A stretch of 64,000 nt of DNA from Tricholomella constricta (lineage: Eukaryota > Basidiomycota > Agaricomycetes > Agaricales > Lyophyllaceae): contig JAACJP010000014.1 in NCBI GenBank assembly GCA_013368375.1, positions 806,001-870,000 on the forward strand, in the 5' to 3' direction. Position 1 is the stretch's first letter. The number at the start of each line of letters is the position of its first letter. Positions 1 to 11,568 of this stretch are shown here, one piece after another. A program made the position numbers and the translations under genes. Under the pieces are notes generated by a model. It saw only the letters and a list, made by a program, of their open reading frames with translations, did no database searches and had not been told where the DNA came from.

Positions 1-356
1 AGGTGCGTGGTCATGACATGACGCCATCACCGTCACATCACGAAATGGCAGCGTGTGCTTCCTCGCCGTGAGCTCCTCTGAATCGCCTCGCTGTTCCCTG
101 TCCCCTGTTGTCATGGGACGACGACGCGGGGAGGTGGCGCGCGGCGCGCCTTCCCGGCGAATGGAACGATTGCCTCAGCGTCTCCCTTTTGGTCGCACTG
201 TGAACTAACATTTGAGAGATGAGTTGAGAACCCCATGTGGACCTCTCGGCGGAAGCTGATCTTGATATAATCTTTCAGAATTCGATCCAATGCCTGCTGA
301 GGCAACAGCATGCCATTGACGCCTACATTGACCAGCGGATTGACGCTACGACAGAG

Positions 357-1328
357 TCATATGTAAGTACTGAACTTGGGGATCGTTTGGAGATGGCTGT
401 CGATGTATTGTCGCCATTGCGTCCCGTAGGTGCTCGAGATCCTCGACAAAAGTGTGGGCGAGCTCATTGCCGTAACCGTATTCTCCAGCTGACTCGTCAC
501 GTTCGCGCATTCGCTGCGGTCCATATAGTAAACGTAGTGCGTGATGATGGGCCATGTGCACGCTTTCTGCTGGACGACAGTCCATTTTTGGTGGTGTGTA
601 GCCTTTGACACACGGGAACCGTCATTAATGAGCGCTAGGTAACGAATGGAGAGCGCGCACCCAAGGACGTATCAGGCTGTTTGGCAGCTTATTCATGACT
701 TCCTCAAAGGGGTGATCCAGGAGCGGGATTGCCGCTGCGTCGACGATGTCATTGTAACCATGTTTCACAGCGTACAAAAGAATCCGGTCCGCATTCTGCG
801 GCAGCGTGTTTCTGGGGAACATTGATTGACATGTGCATCAAGTTCAACAACTCACGATCCGATCACTGGGCCTTACCTCATAAGAATCTCGCAGGCATCC
901 ATCGCTGCAAACACCTGGTATTTCTCCGCAGCTTCAGCAACGGCGTCCAACAGCTCAAACGACGTTGAGCTTTCGATTTTGGAGCGCCGTTCAGGGTATA
1001 AGAATTTGAAAACAAGTTCGAGAGTTAAGCATGGCTCGGGAAGAGCGACCGCCCCGTCTCCATCGTTATGAAATTCTGAGGGTGGGAAGGATGCTGCGTT
1101 GACTTCGAGGTTTTTCTTATGTAGCTTGAAGAAGACTCTGTCGCTGGACATGAAGGTGATGTCCGAGTCTGCAGCTGAGACTGTGTCCGTACACGTTGCA
1201 ATGGCCATTTATAATGAAAAAACGCCCAAATCGATACAAAAAAGTTGCCTACAATGCTCAGATGTCCGTGGAGGGTTATGAACATCGGTCTCGTCATTCG
1301 GGTTTGAAGGAGATGGTAAGTCTGCCAT
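357..1328 (-). CDS. BTB/POZ domain protein (cluster member 1)
   Basis: Four-exon model on the minus strand: 1328-1253, 1180-877, 811-661, 602-357, giving 258 codons plus stop, divisible by three. Exon 2 is a BTB/POZ fold: it opens with AADSDITFMSSDRVFFKLHK and has the family signature LELVFKFLYPE followed by AEAAEKYQVFAAMDACEI. Exon 3 holds the helical motif LPQNADRILLYAVKHGYND and ends PW. The last exon ends IPKFSTYI, the tail motif shared by the cluster. The ATG at 1328 was chosen because its exon ends in phase 1 (T|TC, Phe), as in the paralogues. BTB domains usually dimerise and can bind cullin-3; the substrate here is unknown. Unlike most cluster members, the last exon lacks C-x2-C pairs, a trait it shares with the neighbour at 1766-2711. 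Confidence 0.85.
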
Positions 1329-1765
1329 TCGTGGTCGGCACAGGCGAAATGGTGTTGACCGTAAAGATGCGAGGAATATAAATTCAAAAAAATCGAGGCA
1401 GGACGGCGATAACGTGCACTTTGAAACGCGTGAAGGGAAATCCATTACGAAAGCCATCGATGCGGTATGGAACGAAGAAAGCCCACATGGATGATTGAGA
1501 TGGATTCAAAGATACAGCTCAGTTGTTCTGCTTTTCCGGAGGGATGGGAATGGATACGGGGTAAGACGACCGGGAGATGGTCGACGTTCAAGTTCACCGT
1601 GACCGCCAAGTTGATTTCGCGTCTCGCTTGGTGCCTATCTCTGCAGCTGGGGTTAGGGTTTGTTAAACTCACCCTTTCTTAGAACCGCCTGAGTCAACCC
1701 GCCGCTCCTTCTCAAACATATCCCTTCCAGAAATTCTGGGAAGAAGGAGATTGCCAGAATACAAA

Positions 1766-2711
1766 CTAGGGCTTTATGAATGTACTAAACCCTGGAATCT
1801 CCTTGAGAAGCGAATCGATATTATTGCCCCAACCGTATCCCCACGACGTGTTCTTGAGCCTCGCGATGAAAGTCGGAGAGGTTATCACGGACTTCACTTC
1901 CCCCATCTCCTGGATCACGCTGTGTGTCTCATGATCCTTTTCGGGCCACCTCTTTACCTCTGTACTATGCCAGATACACGCCCTGCGCTGTACCTCACTC
2001 CATTTCACGTAGTATATCGCCTTCCATTGGACATCATGCTTCAGTAAGAAGAATGAATGTAAAATGACTTACCCATGGACATATCAAATCGTTGGGCAAA
2101 CCCTTCAACGTTTCCTCGAAGGGATAGTCCAGGAGCGGAATGGCCGCCAAATCCACAAGGTCATTATACCCGTGCTTCACAGCGTACAAAAAGATTCGAT
2201 CGGCATGCCAGGGGAGTGTTTTCCTGTAATTCCAGACGTCGTCATCATCAAGGCTGGCCGTGTTTACCAAATGAGGTAGGAATAACTGACCGCATCAGCG
2301 CCTCACAAGCGTCCATCGCCACAAACACCTGGTACTTTTCCGCAGCCTCCGTAACAGCATCCAGGAGATGGAAAGGCATGGACTCTGCCAGCTTCGGATG
2401 TCGTTCAGGGTACAAGAACTGGAACAGGATTTCTAACGTCCCAGACGGTTCAGGCAGAGGAATGGCGCCGTCTTCGGGAGAATGGAATTCGGGAGGTGGA
2501 AAGCCCCCCGTCATGACGATGAGGTTCGTTTTATGTATGCTGAAGAGAATGCCGTCGCTGGATTGGAATGTTATGTCCGCATCTGCGGCCGAGACTACAA
2601 ATGGAATTTATACGGGCTAGTCATTCAAACGGCTTCGAATGACTTACAACATTCCGACCCTTTCAGTGAGCTACGAACATAGCTTGAATTGGAGTGCGGG
2701 AGGAATGGCAT
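1766..2711 (-). CDS. BTB/POZ domain protein (cluster member 2)
   Basis: Minus-strand model of four exons: 2711-2648, 2594-2291, 2223-2073, 2020-1766, 257 codons plus stop. Exon 2 encodes the BTB fold (AADADITFQSSDGILFSIHK, then LEILFQFLYPERHP and AEAAEKYQVFVAMDACEAL). Exon 3 is exactly 151 nt and has YAVKHGYNDLVDLAAIPLL before the closing PW. The C-terminus is IPGFSTFIKP. It is closest to the gene at 357-1328: same exon 2 length (304 nt), the related last-exon start (ACIW versus ACTW), and no cysteine pairs. The intron 2 donor is GTCAGT, slightly off consensus. A cullin-3 adaptor role is family knowledge only; the target cannot be read from sequence. Confidence 0.82.
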
Positions 2712-3144
2712 GATGGATGGATGGACGGGGGCAGTTGGATGTCTCTTTAGCACCTAGACGGTTTCGGGTTATTTTTAGTTTCACTTCTGTTGTAAGGTCT
2801 CGCACCGGTAATCCAATAACTACGCGAAGATACTCGCATTATAAGCTGTTTGAGAAAGTTAAAGCTTGTACTGCACAATGCTATCCTCCGCCAGAGTTTA
2901 AAAATGGTGATTGCTCTTTCCAACCGAGACTAGGATTTCGTGGCACTGCCGCTACACACTCCCAAATTCCGGGAGTTGGTTGCATGCCAGAGTCAAAGAC
3001 TTCCGTAGAAATCGAACCCACATGTCGAAACGCGCCGCTACTAGGGTAAAAATTTATATATGAGCGAGGTATGATTTACCAGGGATGGAGGAAATTTAAA
3101 GCGCACCCATGGAGCCGCCGCGAGGATCAAAGGCATTCTAGGGT

Positions 3145-3640
3145 TTAGCGTGTCGTCCATGGTTCCGTGTAAATATGGTGCAAACAGGCCCACATTTCAT
3201 ATACATCGTCTTTAACGGCGTACAACATGACCTTATGCAATTTCTTCGCCACCAGTGATCTGCGAGCAGTTGAGTTAGCTCGGACGGCCTCGAGTATAAA
3301 GTGGCTTATTGTCACCTGAGGCGGCCTTCGCAAACGTCCATGGCAGCGTACAACATACACATAGTATCTCGCAGCGGCTTCCGCGAGAGCGTGCAGCAGA
3401 TTCTACGCTTCTGAGCTTGGGGCGGTGCTCCGGATAGATTAACTGGAACAGGTGTTCCAGGACAGCTGAAGGTTCGTTTCAAGGGACGGGCTCGTCTGGA
3501 CTGAACGCCTCGTTACTACAGGGTTCACTTTGTGGACTTGAAGGGGGATGTATGTTTCGAATGTAATGTCTGCATTTACAGCACAAACTGTCATCGAAAT
3601 CAGCTTCCGGGAGATCGTATGGGTGATTCGAAAGGTCATT
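3145..3640 (-). pseudogene. BTB domain gene relic
   Basis: On the minus strand one can still read, in changing frames, a BTB start (VCAVNADITFETYI), a degraded LEHLFQLIYPEHRP core, an AEAAARYYVY segment whose continuation AAMDVCEG lies in another frame, and a helical piece (KLHKVMLYAVKDDVYEM) matching the third exon of the neighbours. Frameshifts separate these blocks and no ATG-to-stop model joins them. It lies head-to-tail with the two intact genes to its left, so it is most simply an abandoned tandem copy. Confidence 0.75.
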
Positions 3641-4699
3641 GATCGAAAACTTGATTGGGCTTGAGAGAGGCCTTGAGTCGATGGTGATTGGCAAGGTTGT
3701 CGAGAAAATAGTGGTCGTCGCCCACCTTCTCATGGCTCTGGTGTGACATCAGGAATGGTGGCCACGAGACTTCGGCGATCAGCTTTCCGCAAAAACACGA
3801 GCATCAATGCTCACTCGAGGCAGCGACAGACGTCCCCACCGATGAGCTGAGAAATAACGGCAGGAGAATAGCGAAGTAGGACAATACTGTGAGAAGTTAG
3901 ACGCTGAAAGAAAGGACATGGCACACGGCCTCTCAACAGACTAGGGGAGTCGATGAAGAACTCCCAGGGGAGCCGAGCCTAGATGATGGAACCCATCGTG
4001 TGAGAAACCACTAGCGCACGAAAACAAACGACTTTATTCATTCCTATCCTCGTTCCCCGCATTCCCTCCGTGTTGGGCTCGACCTGCCTTATTGATCCTG
4101 CTGGCAGCCTTGAACTGGTTAGCATTTCAATTCCGCAGGATACCAGGTGATGATTGCTTGCCTGCGCTTGTTCACTGAGTGTGTGTGCCAAAGCTGAGAT
4201 GAGTTTCTCGGCTGGAAGTCTATTTGAGGGTTAAGGAAGGCTGAAGCTGTTCGTACGCCCTGGATCTTGATCCTTATCGCCTGATATAATGATGAATTGG
4301 CAGCACATGCGTTGAACAAAGAAAGCTTCGCTACCTGGGACCAACATGCGTTAAATACTTCCTGAGAGTTGAGGGGGCAAATCAAGTTCCTTGCCATTTA
4401 CCTGATGCGCAAGAGAATGGAAGTGACGCCCATTCAGAATTGTAATTTAAACATGCCAGGGTCAAGGCAGGGTGGCCCGAAAAAAAGCCGAGTTGATCGG
4501 AATGTTCCGATCATGATCGATCACGCCCATTGGGCAAAAAACATATTGCCCGTTCTATGGACGACGTCTAGTTCCTCCCACCCACGTCGATTTCCAGCTA
4601 GGGTTGCTCAACAGCCCAGTTCGCCTCCCACATGCTGGGATGACGGTACTCGGTTCCACTGAGTAAGTTGTGCTATAAGATATCATCCATTAGCTCGAT
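3641..4699. other. intergenic, no gene recognised
   Basis: Only short open frames without recognisable domains are present. The region should contain the 5' end and promoter of the DUF6533 gene that starts near 4700; the first ATG of that gene could not be placed. Confidence 0.5.
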
Positions 4700-6267
4700 T
4701 TGAAGTTCGTGTCAAGTTTCGTACAGTTCTGCATCCAATACGCTAGCATCGGTGAGTTGTCCGTGAAGATTGAGACAAGTTCAAGCGAAATAACATCTAT
4801 GACAGCGTTGTTGTACTACGACTATGTGTTGACGTTTCCATTGGAGGCCAGATATATCTGGCAGGTCAAGTTCCGATTGTCGACTGTCCTTTATTTCCTC
4901 TGCCGCTACGCCCTTGTTGCAAATGTGGTCTATCTGCTGAACATTTCCAACAAACTCAATATCAGGGTAAGTCTTTCCAAATATACCTCTTGATATTTAG
5001 CTGAACGACTTCATAAGTATGTCTTTGTTCTACAACGGGTCATCATCAACAATATAACATGCTGTACAAGCTGCGATAATGGGTACCAGATTAGCGGGGC
5101 ACTCAGCGTATTAGGAAGGATAGCAATTGTCGGTGAGTATGGCATATTTCTTATCTTCCCCTCTAATAAATGGCGGCTAGTAATTTGGAGCGCACGAACA
5201 TACGTTGTATGTCAGAGAAATCGTTATGTTCTGGTCTTCTTTTTGGTCGTCGGATCTGCCACAGTCATTCTCTCCATCGTACGTTGAATCGAATGTGATT
5301 CATCTTTGCGAGTCTTATCGCAATGTCCCCCAGATTCATGTCCCGGTCATACGATGCAAGAGCAACTCGTCTCTACCCATGTAAGTCCCTGGATTTGTCG
5401 TTTCAAATTCTATGTCTGATGTTAAGTTATCCATCAGTGGTCTGCCGCCCGTCTTAATGGTTTCTGTGATGCAAATTTATGACCCCTTCCCTTGGATTGT
5501 AGTCGGAGCACTTCTGACGCTCTTAACATGTGTGTTGGAAATTACGTCTGCGATTCTTACGACCATCCGAGGCGTTCAAGCGCTGCGAATATCCGGCATG
5601 CCCAGGACTCCTCGAAACGGTTTCGTATTTCTTGTTCACGAGCAAGGTGAAAGAAACCATCGCGCCTGGGATCGATTTGCCATGTTGACTCGAATACGCA
5701 GGTGTACTCTACTTCTGGTACGCAAGGCATGATTAATAGCGCCAACGGTGTCATGTCACTCACGACACTACAGCGTAACTTCTATGTTTACCTTGGCATC
5801 CCTGATCATCGGGGTTGTAAGTATCTCCCTGTTGATATCATTGTATTTATCCTAACTCAATTTCCAGATAATTCCTGTGAGCAATGCCCTTTCCAAGCTC
5901 AGGCCGAGTTCTCGTCCAACGCTTTCAATTCTAGGGCGGCTTTTTCCAACGCCTCCTCAGCGCTTTCACCCTCCCGTACGCTCTCCTTCCCCTTCCCATG
6001 CATTGATGACCTACGTCAAATTCATGCAGGGTCTCCGGCCTCCTTACCGCGCGCTTCTTCCTGCACATTCGCCGGTGGGAGGACAAGTATGCCACTCGAC
6101 GTACGACCGATGATCCCCTCACGAGCACTAATATCGAGTTCACAACCATCATGACTTCGATCTGGTCCCTTGCCGACGAGTTTGGGGACGATCCGGTCTT
6201 CCTTGTGGGGCAGGAAATGGACCGCGGGCGCGCAGAAGATGCCTACGACATGCACGACCTGTCATAA
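4700..6267 (+). CDS. DUF6533-type multi-pass membrane protein
   Basis: A basidiomycete integral membrane protein of unknown function. The DUF6533 signature is clear once a 51-nt intron (about 4753-4803) is removed: ALLYYDYVLTFPLEARYIW, then a helix through LCRYALVANVVYLL. Later small exons give further membrane segments: QISGALSVLGRIAIV, a hydrophobic run near 5220-5280, LPPVLMVSVMQIYDPFPW with the following helix near 5450-5570, and a last helix near 5780-5820. The hydrophilic C-tail runs from the 'FFLHIRRWE' stretch to DMHDLS and the stop at 6265-6267, as usual for this family. At least eight exons are needed. The 5' start is not resolved: no in-frame ATG directly precedes the first exon. 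These proteins are many-copy in mushrooms; a receptor-like topology is often assumed but unproven. Confidence 0.72.
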
Positions 6268-6588
6268 TACTCTACGACGTTGCAGTGGGTAATCGGAGGT
6301 AATAATTTGACGTGAAGGTTGCCGGCTCTCCTCGTATGTTGTTCTGTGCGAATTGGATGCGAATTCAGGAATGTGCCCTGGTGGTTCTCGCTTTCTTGAA
6401 TCCGACTTTCAGCATATAAAGCTGGAAGAATGACTGGTCCAATTGGGTTGAAAGCGGAATGGAGCGGCTCCTCAGGGTTAGGACTGTCGACCATAATAGC
6501 GGATTGTAGAGATGAGAGAAGACACTATTCAGCCGCGTTTCGCGATCACCAGACCTTCGATTTGGGCCTGCCTAATCTTGTCGCTGTT

Positions 6589-7600
6589 CTAATCTAACAA
6601 CGTACTGAACCTAGGTAAATCTCTTATAGCGTCCTCCACACTGCGCCTCCATTGCAGAATATCGTTTTTGCTGGTAGAACAGCAGGACGGTCCCACATCA
6701 AAGGTGCCATCCAAGTTTCGCAACGACTGTGCACCCCTGCCAAGCTTGCTCAAGACATTTATGGTCAGATCATCGGAAGAATGTCTGCAGCCATCGCATG
6801 CTCGATATTGCGTACTACTACTAGGAGATTTCACGGAACGTAGTGTCACACTTCGGTTAGAGGAGGGCATCAATGCTCGATGGGCAATCTCATTCCATCG
6901 TTCATAGTAGTCGAGCTTTACGCAACCGTTAGCTTTAAGCTCTGGATTGAGGCACCACATACCCAGTGAATGATCACATCGGAGGCCATGAGTTTGGCCG
7001 TATCTGAAATGGGTTTTTCAATCAACAAGGGAGCACTTGTATCCATGAGTTTGCGGTTGTTGGTCCTCAAGGCATGTTTCATGACAGTGCTCGTGTGCTG
7101 GACGAGATTGAGTGGAAGGGCATCCCTGTAACGTATTCAGTCATTTATAAGGGCAGTGACAGCGTAGCGTAACACCTACGAGAGGCGAATGTCAATAACG
7201 CGTATGGCCGGATAGATTTTGTATTGTTCGGCCGCGGCGGAAAGAAGTTCCAAGGTAAGGAAGTCGGTTAATTCCAGGTCGGGATGCGGAAACGGGTACA
7301 AAAAGCGGAACAGAAGTCGGAGTGTGGAGGAAGCATGGGGAATTTGGATGGGTGCGAGGGAGTCATATTCGGGAGGAAGTAGATTCGCCGCGCATGCTTT
7401 GATGTTTTGCTGATGTAGTTCGAAGAGTACTCCATCGGCGGATTGGAATATGATATCTGCACCGCTTCCAAGTGCTTTGATCCATTAACTTAGCCAGAGA
7501 AATTGACAATATGGTAGAAGCGACTCACATATCCTCCGCGTCGGCGTTTCGCCATCTGCGTGAACCACTTCTGGGGAGTCTGGCTCAGTTTTTTTCCCCT
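6589..7600 (-). CDS. BTB/POZ domain protein (cluster member 4)
   Basis: The minus-strand exons 7474-7180, 7125-6963 and 6915-6589 encode a BTB core (GSGADIIFQSADGVLFELHQ, LRLLFRFLYPFPHP, AAAEQYKIYPAI), the helical middle part (LVQHTSTVMKHALR ... IHW) and a last exon with YRACDGCRH, a later cysteine pair (SCC) and the tail LPRFSTLLD. An upstream exon, readable as VVHADGETPTRRI, ends at about 7532 in phase 1, as the family requires, but no ATG is in frame; the true start must lie in a further upstream exon close to or overlapping the 3' end of the next gene. The core differs from its neighbours (RVIDIRLS instead of NICKIRM). The product is probably functional, but the 5' end is uncertain. Confidence 0.7.
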
Positions 7601-7616
7601 AAATATACGACTCTAT

Positions 7617-8630
7617 TTAGAAAGTAAGAAGTTGGCGAAAAGAGAAGAGAAACACCTTAGATGGATCATCACCAGGAAAAAATAGGTCGTTGGTACTCGG
7701 TATTCGCTTGATTTCAGCCTCCAATGACTTGCGCCAGGATTTCATGACAGACAATTCTCCGCAACAGGAAGAGCACATTGTAGAAGACGAAAACACGGAG
7801 TCCAGGGCACGCAGCATGTCTATGCTTGTGCTCAGTTTACTCATCGCTTCGATCACGTATTCATGGCGCAGCTTTCCACACTGCCGACATACGTCGCGAG
7901 CTAATTCCTGGGCATTTGGAGCACAGGATATAGAGTGCGCCCAGACCCGCGACCATTGAGCATGATATCGTATCTTTAAATTTGTCCGTCCGTATCAGAA
8001 TAATTAAAAACGGCTATTGCAGAACGTACCCAAAGAATTTGATAAGGTTGGGGCACCTTGAGCAATACGTCCTCCAGTGAACGACCCAAAAGAAGCGGCG
8101 CAGCACGAGCAACGATCTTCCGATTACTGTGTTTTAACGCATGTACCAGAATTTCTTCGCTCTGTTCTGGGAGCCTTTTGCTACGAGGAAAAGAATTAAA
8201 CTTTATTCCTAATGTATGGAGAAATAGATCCTACGTAAGATGAATTGAGCAAATATTCACCGCAGAGTACACTTGATACTTCTCTGCCGCTTCCGCCAGC
8301 ATGATTAAAACACTGAAATCAATCTCTTCCAGATCAGGTTGAGGCTCAGGATAGATAAATCGGAAGAGGAGCTCCAGAGTCGAAGATGACTCGGACAAAT
8401 GAACAACGTCGTCGAAGGTAGCGGGATCAGGCGGCGAAAAACCTTCCGTACAGGCCACCAAGTTCTGTCTGTGAATGTAGAACTTGACATCATCGGCCGA
8501 TTGGAATACTATTTCGGCGTCCTGGGCATTGACTGACACAAGTCAGACTCAGATACTCGATTTGGACTGGTGAGTGCTCACATCTCTCAGAAACACGGGG
8601 TTCCGTAACTAATGGGACTTCATTCGCCAT
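7617..8630 (-). CDS. BTB/POZ domain protein (cluster member 5)
   Basis: Four exons, 8630-8582, 8532-8235, 8180-8030 and 7973-7617, total 284 codons plus stop. Exons 2 and 3 are exactly 298 and 151 nt, as in the plus-strand members. The BTB part reads AQDAEIVFQSADDVKFYIHR with LELLFRFIYPEPQP and AEAAEKYQVYSAVNICSI. The middle exon has LPEQSEEILVHALKHSNRK and AAPLLLGRSLED. The last exon opens IRYHAQWSRVW and carries two cysteine pairs, CRQCGK and MCSSCC, spaced like the paralogues. The usual PxFxTF tail is altered: after IPS it reads on for about 25 residues to a stop at 7617. The 3' end lies within about 20-85 bases of the 5' exons of the next minus-strand gene. Confidence 0.83.
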
Positions 8631-9498
8631 TTCGAACAGTAGTAAGAGTGAGGGAACAGTTGAGTTGGGAAGATCCTGTTGACGGTAAGAGCTGAAGCCC
8701 GAAGAGCTGCGGAAATCGAAGGTCGATGGGTTTTATTCAGCCCAGCATGGGGCCATGACTTTGCCGCGAGGCCCATCGATAGAGATTGGCGCCTCGATTT
8801 ACCCTCTTATTAGTATAACAAGAAGTGCGCTGACGTCGAAGTGCCGTCCTGGATCCTGCGCGAGAAGTGCATGAAAGTCCCAGATTGACTCAGGCTGGAC
8901 CTACTGTAATTTCTCGGAATATTCAAAGCTCCAGAACATGTCTGAAATTGAGGAGTGCGGTTCGTGACAATAATTTCATCAGGGTCTGTGATGATCCAGA
9001 AGTCAAGAGATGCCGCCTCGTGTCTCCCTTTCACATCATGGGTCCAAGTCCGAGCGAATCAGAACGACGGCGAGGAGGCCTTGAAGCCTGAGGCTGAGTT
9101 AAAAGGTGACAATTGTAGTATCATCGCACACTCTCAGACAGTCGTAGAACGAACAACACTCGCAACGCTCAAAGGTTATGGGCGCAGATTTTTCGAATCA
9201 AACAGATCCAAACAACTCAGCTCCGCCGACAAAGCTCCTTTGAACTTCACAACTTTTCTTCAGACTTAAAAATTGAAACCCCTAGGGCGTTTATCAACAA
9301 TTTTTTGTCATTCGGAGGTCTTAACGACTGTGTTTTAAACGACGGCAACGACACATGCGTGTCACAGTGTGGAAGACGAGCGTGCCAGCTGATGCGAAGA
9401 GACTTCGGAGCCGGCGCTCAGTTCAAATGCAGAATCCGTCTTGCGGAGGAAATGCATCCATGTGGCATGAAAGGAAAGCAACGAGGGACGTTGGGTGT
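8631..9498. other. intergenic, nothing recognised
   Basis: Short overlapping open frames only; none shows a domain or convincing splice model. It separates the 5' end of a BTB gene from the 3' end of the CPL1-like gene. Confidence 0.5.
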
Positions 9499-10841
9499 TC
9501 ATGTTGTGACCGGTGGAGCCGGTACACAGTGCTCGCCGTCTTCCGATTTCAGGAATCCCGGTCGGCATGAAACTAGGGGGTATTGTAAATAAACAATGTT
9601 CATGTCGCTCGACAAAATCGACGTACGTATCACACATTTCCCGGATTCACATTCAACAGTGTCGACGTCGGGGATAGCACTGCAGTCCCTCCCGCCAGCC
9701 TGACTCTGTTTCCCAGCAAGCGAGCGATCGACGCAGCCGCCGCAGGACCTGAGAAAAGAGGAAACGTTAGGGTCATTAAAAATAATCATTAAGTTGTCGT
9801 TAGACTTACCATAAGTCAGAATCGACACTGACACACTCGAAGCCTTTTAGCACCGAGCGTGAACGCCCGACAGCAGCGCTGTAAAGCGCACAAGCCTTTT
9901 GACCGGGCTTCAAGCACCGAGGTGGACGAATAGCGCGCCTCGCGACGCTGCTTGGAAATGGCTGAGATGCAGCTGGATGCGAAATTCGGTTAATTTAAAG
10001 GTTTCACAAGGGAAGAAGGGCAACTTACGACATGAGGATGGCGAGGCTTGATTGCAACTGGAGGATGGCGCGTATGATCCTTTTTTCGCTGAACAGGATG
10101 GCGACCCCGGATTAGAGAAGGGCGTATGGTTCGAACAACTGTGATCGCAGGTCAGAAAGGAGGATCTGACGGCTAGGACTTATAACTCACGCTTGGCAAT
10201 TAGTGTTCCCAGGTTGTGACTGCGGAATCTGGTTAGACGGAGCTGCAAGCGACTATGAGCAAGACGAACATTGACGAACATTGTAAAAACCAGCGCAACA
10301 CGGGCAGCAGCTAGTGGCACCATGGACGTTGTTGAAGGACCCAGGCGGGCATGCCGTGCACCAGACGACATGGCCGCCGGTAGAGAAACGGCCAGGAGAG
10401 CAAATTTGAGGGTTCGCAAGTGCGCTACCTGGACACTGATGTCCCGGAGGGCAAGAAGAACAAGACGTCGAGCCCGTGCTTCCACTGTACAAGCCAGAGG
10501 GACACGGATTCTCTGCTGTGGAACCAGCCGTGGCAACGTAGTAGCCGGCACGAGCGGAGATGCATGATGTAGCGCCTTTCTCTGTAGAATGATGTTTATT
10601 AGCTGTCACTGACACGAAAAATAAGCCGTAAAGTACCTTTGGCATAAGAGCCTGCGGGACATTCGTAGCAGGGAGAGTTGCCTCCGGTCCGAGAAAAAGT
10701 TCCAGGAGAGCATCGTGAGCCTGAACCGGAAGATCGTTGAATGTGGGGGGTCGTAGGAGTGGCGTTCGTGGGTGTAGAGGCGTAAACGCGGGTGAGCGCG
10801 GTAAAGATCGTGAAAAGTGCAATGAAAGTGGCTCCCGACAT
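9499..10841 (-). CDS. secreted cysteine-rich protein, ephrin-receptor-like repeats plus CPL1-like domain
   Basis: The ATG at 10841 starts a signal peptide (MSGATFIALFTIFTALTRVYA) followed by several short cysteine modules of the GCC2/GCC3 (ephrin A/B receptor-like) type: CSPGTFSRTGGNSPCYECPAG, then CPSGLYSGSTGSTSCSSCPPG, CSPGRFSTGGHVVWCTACPPG and more. After several small exons comes a C-terminal CPL1/PriA-like domain: ACALYSAAVGRSRSVLKGFEC, then SCGGCVDRSL, DCSAIPDVDTVECESGKCVI and SCRPGF..EDGEHCVPAP before the stop at 9499-9501. The intron between CVI and SCRPGF was placed by its GTACGT donor and the matching paralogue at 12433. CPL1 and PriA are known basidiomycete secreted proteins; a cell-surface or extracellular role is inferred. 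Exon borders in 9850-10260 are not fixed. Confidence 0.75.
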
Positions 10842-11404
10842 GAAAACAGAACGACCGCGATGCTGCGTGAGGCGTGAGGTGGGGGGGGGGATCCTGGGGA
10901 ATCCTTGTTGAATCGATTTTAAGAGAACACATTTTGTATTGCTCCAGAGCCTTTCCAACTAGAGATGATCGAGCACAAAATCTAAAAAAGGAAAGTAGAT
11001 ATACACGTGTTCAAATTACAACGGTTGCAAGGAGACAAAGGTTACTCACAACAGATCGAAATGTATCCACGTTTGAGGTTGCGGACCACGGACGGTGGGT
11101 ACTCACACCCCGCGAACGCATCGCTCGACGGCTGGTATTGCAGAGGAAATAGTCTCTGTGTGCGCTAAAGAATTAGCTGAAGCTAATGTGATACCTGGAC
11201 ATCCTCTCTGGACATGGCAAACAGGAAACAGAAAAGACAGGAGGCAACAACTTCGTTCACAAGATGGCGAAGAAAACTCCTGAAAGTGTATTGTCAGAGG
11301 ACAGGAGGTCCAGCATTGGCCCTTCAAAGTTTTGTAGTGTGTGATAAGGAGACTACAAATTCGTGTAGAAACAACAAGAGATCCTGACAAGAGACAAGAG
11401 AAGA
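10842..11404. other. intergenic upstream of the CPL1-like gene
   Basis: Includes a short G-run near 10880 just upstream of the minus-strand start. No gene or RNA recognised. Confidence 0.4.
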
Positions 11405-11568
11405 TGTGTATGAGCGTGACGTTTGTCGTGACATGCCTCCTTTGTGACACACTGGGCGCCCTGACCTCGGCCTCAGCCTCGATCCATCTTGTCTACACCT
11501 TTGTCGACGACTACGATCCTGACAACCTTATTCTGCGCGTTGTCAGTGGCTCTTTAGACCGCTATTGA
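11405..11568 (+). pseudogene. DUF6534-like membrane segment fragment
   Basis: An open stretch reads MCMSVTFVVTCLLCDTLGAL and continues through a short ...VYTFVDDYDPDNL segment to a stop at 11566-11568. The spacing of hydrophobic residues, the aspartate in the helix (LCDTLGAL) and the polar loop resemble one helix-loop of basidiomycete DUF6534 membrane proteins (compare the intact gene at 44799-46560). No matching exons were found on either side, so it is best read as an isolated fragment. Similarity is judged by eye. Confidence 0.35.

Noticed and set aside
2930..3050. tRNA-like GGGTTCGATTTC box on the minus strand
   Set aside because: No acceptor stem or D/anticodon arms could be folded around it.
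4119..4397. 92-codon minus-strand open frame
   Set aside because: No domain, no splice partners and non-specific composition.
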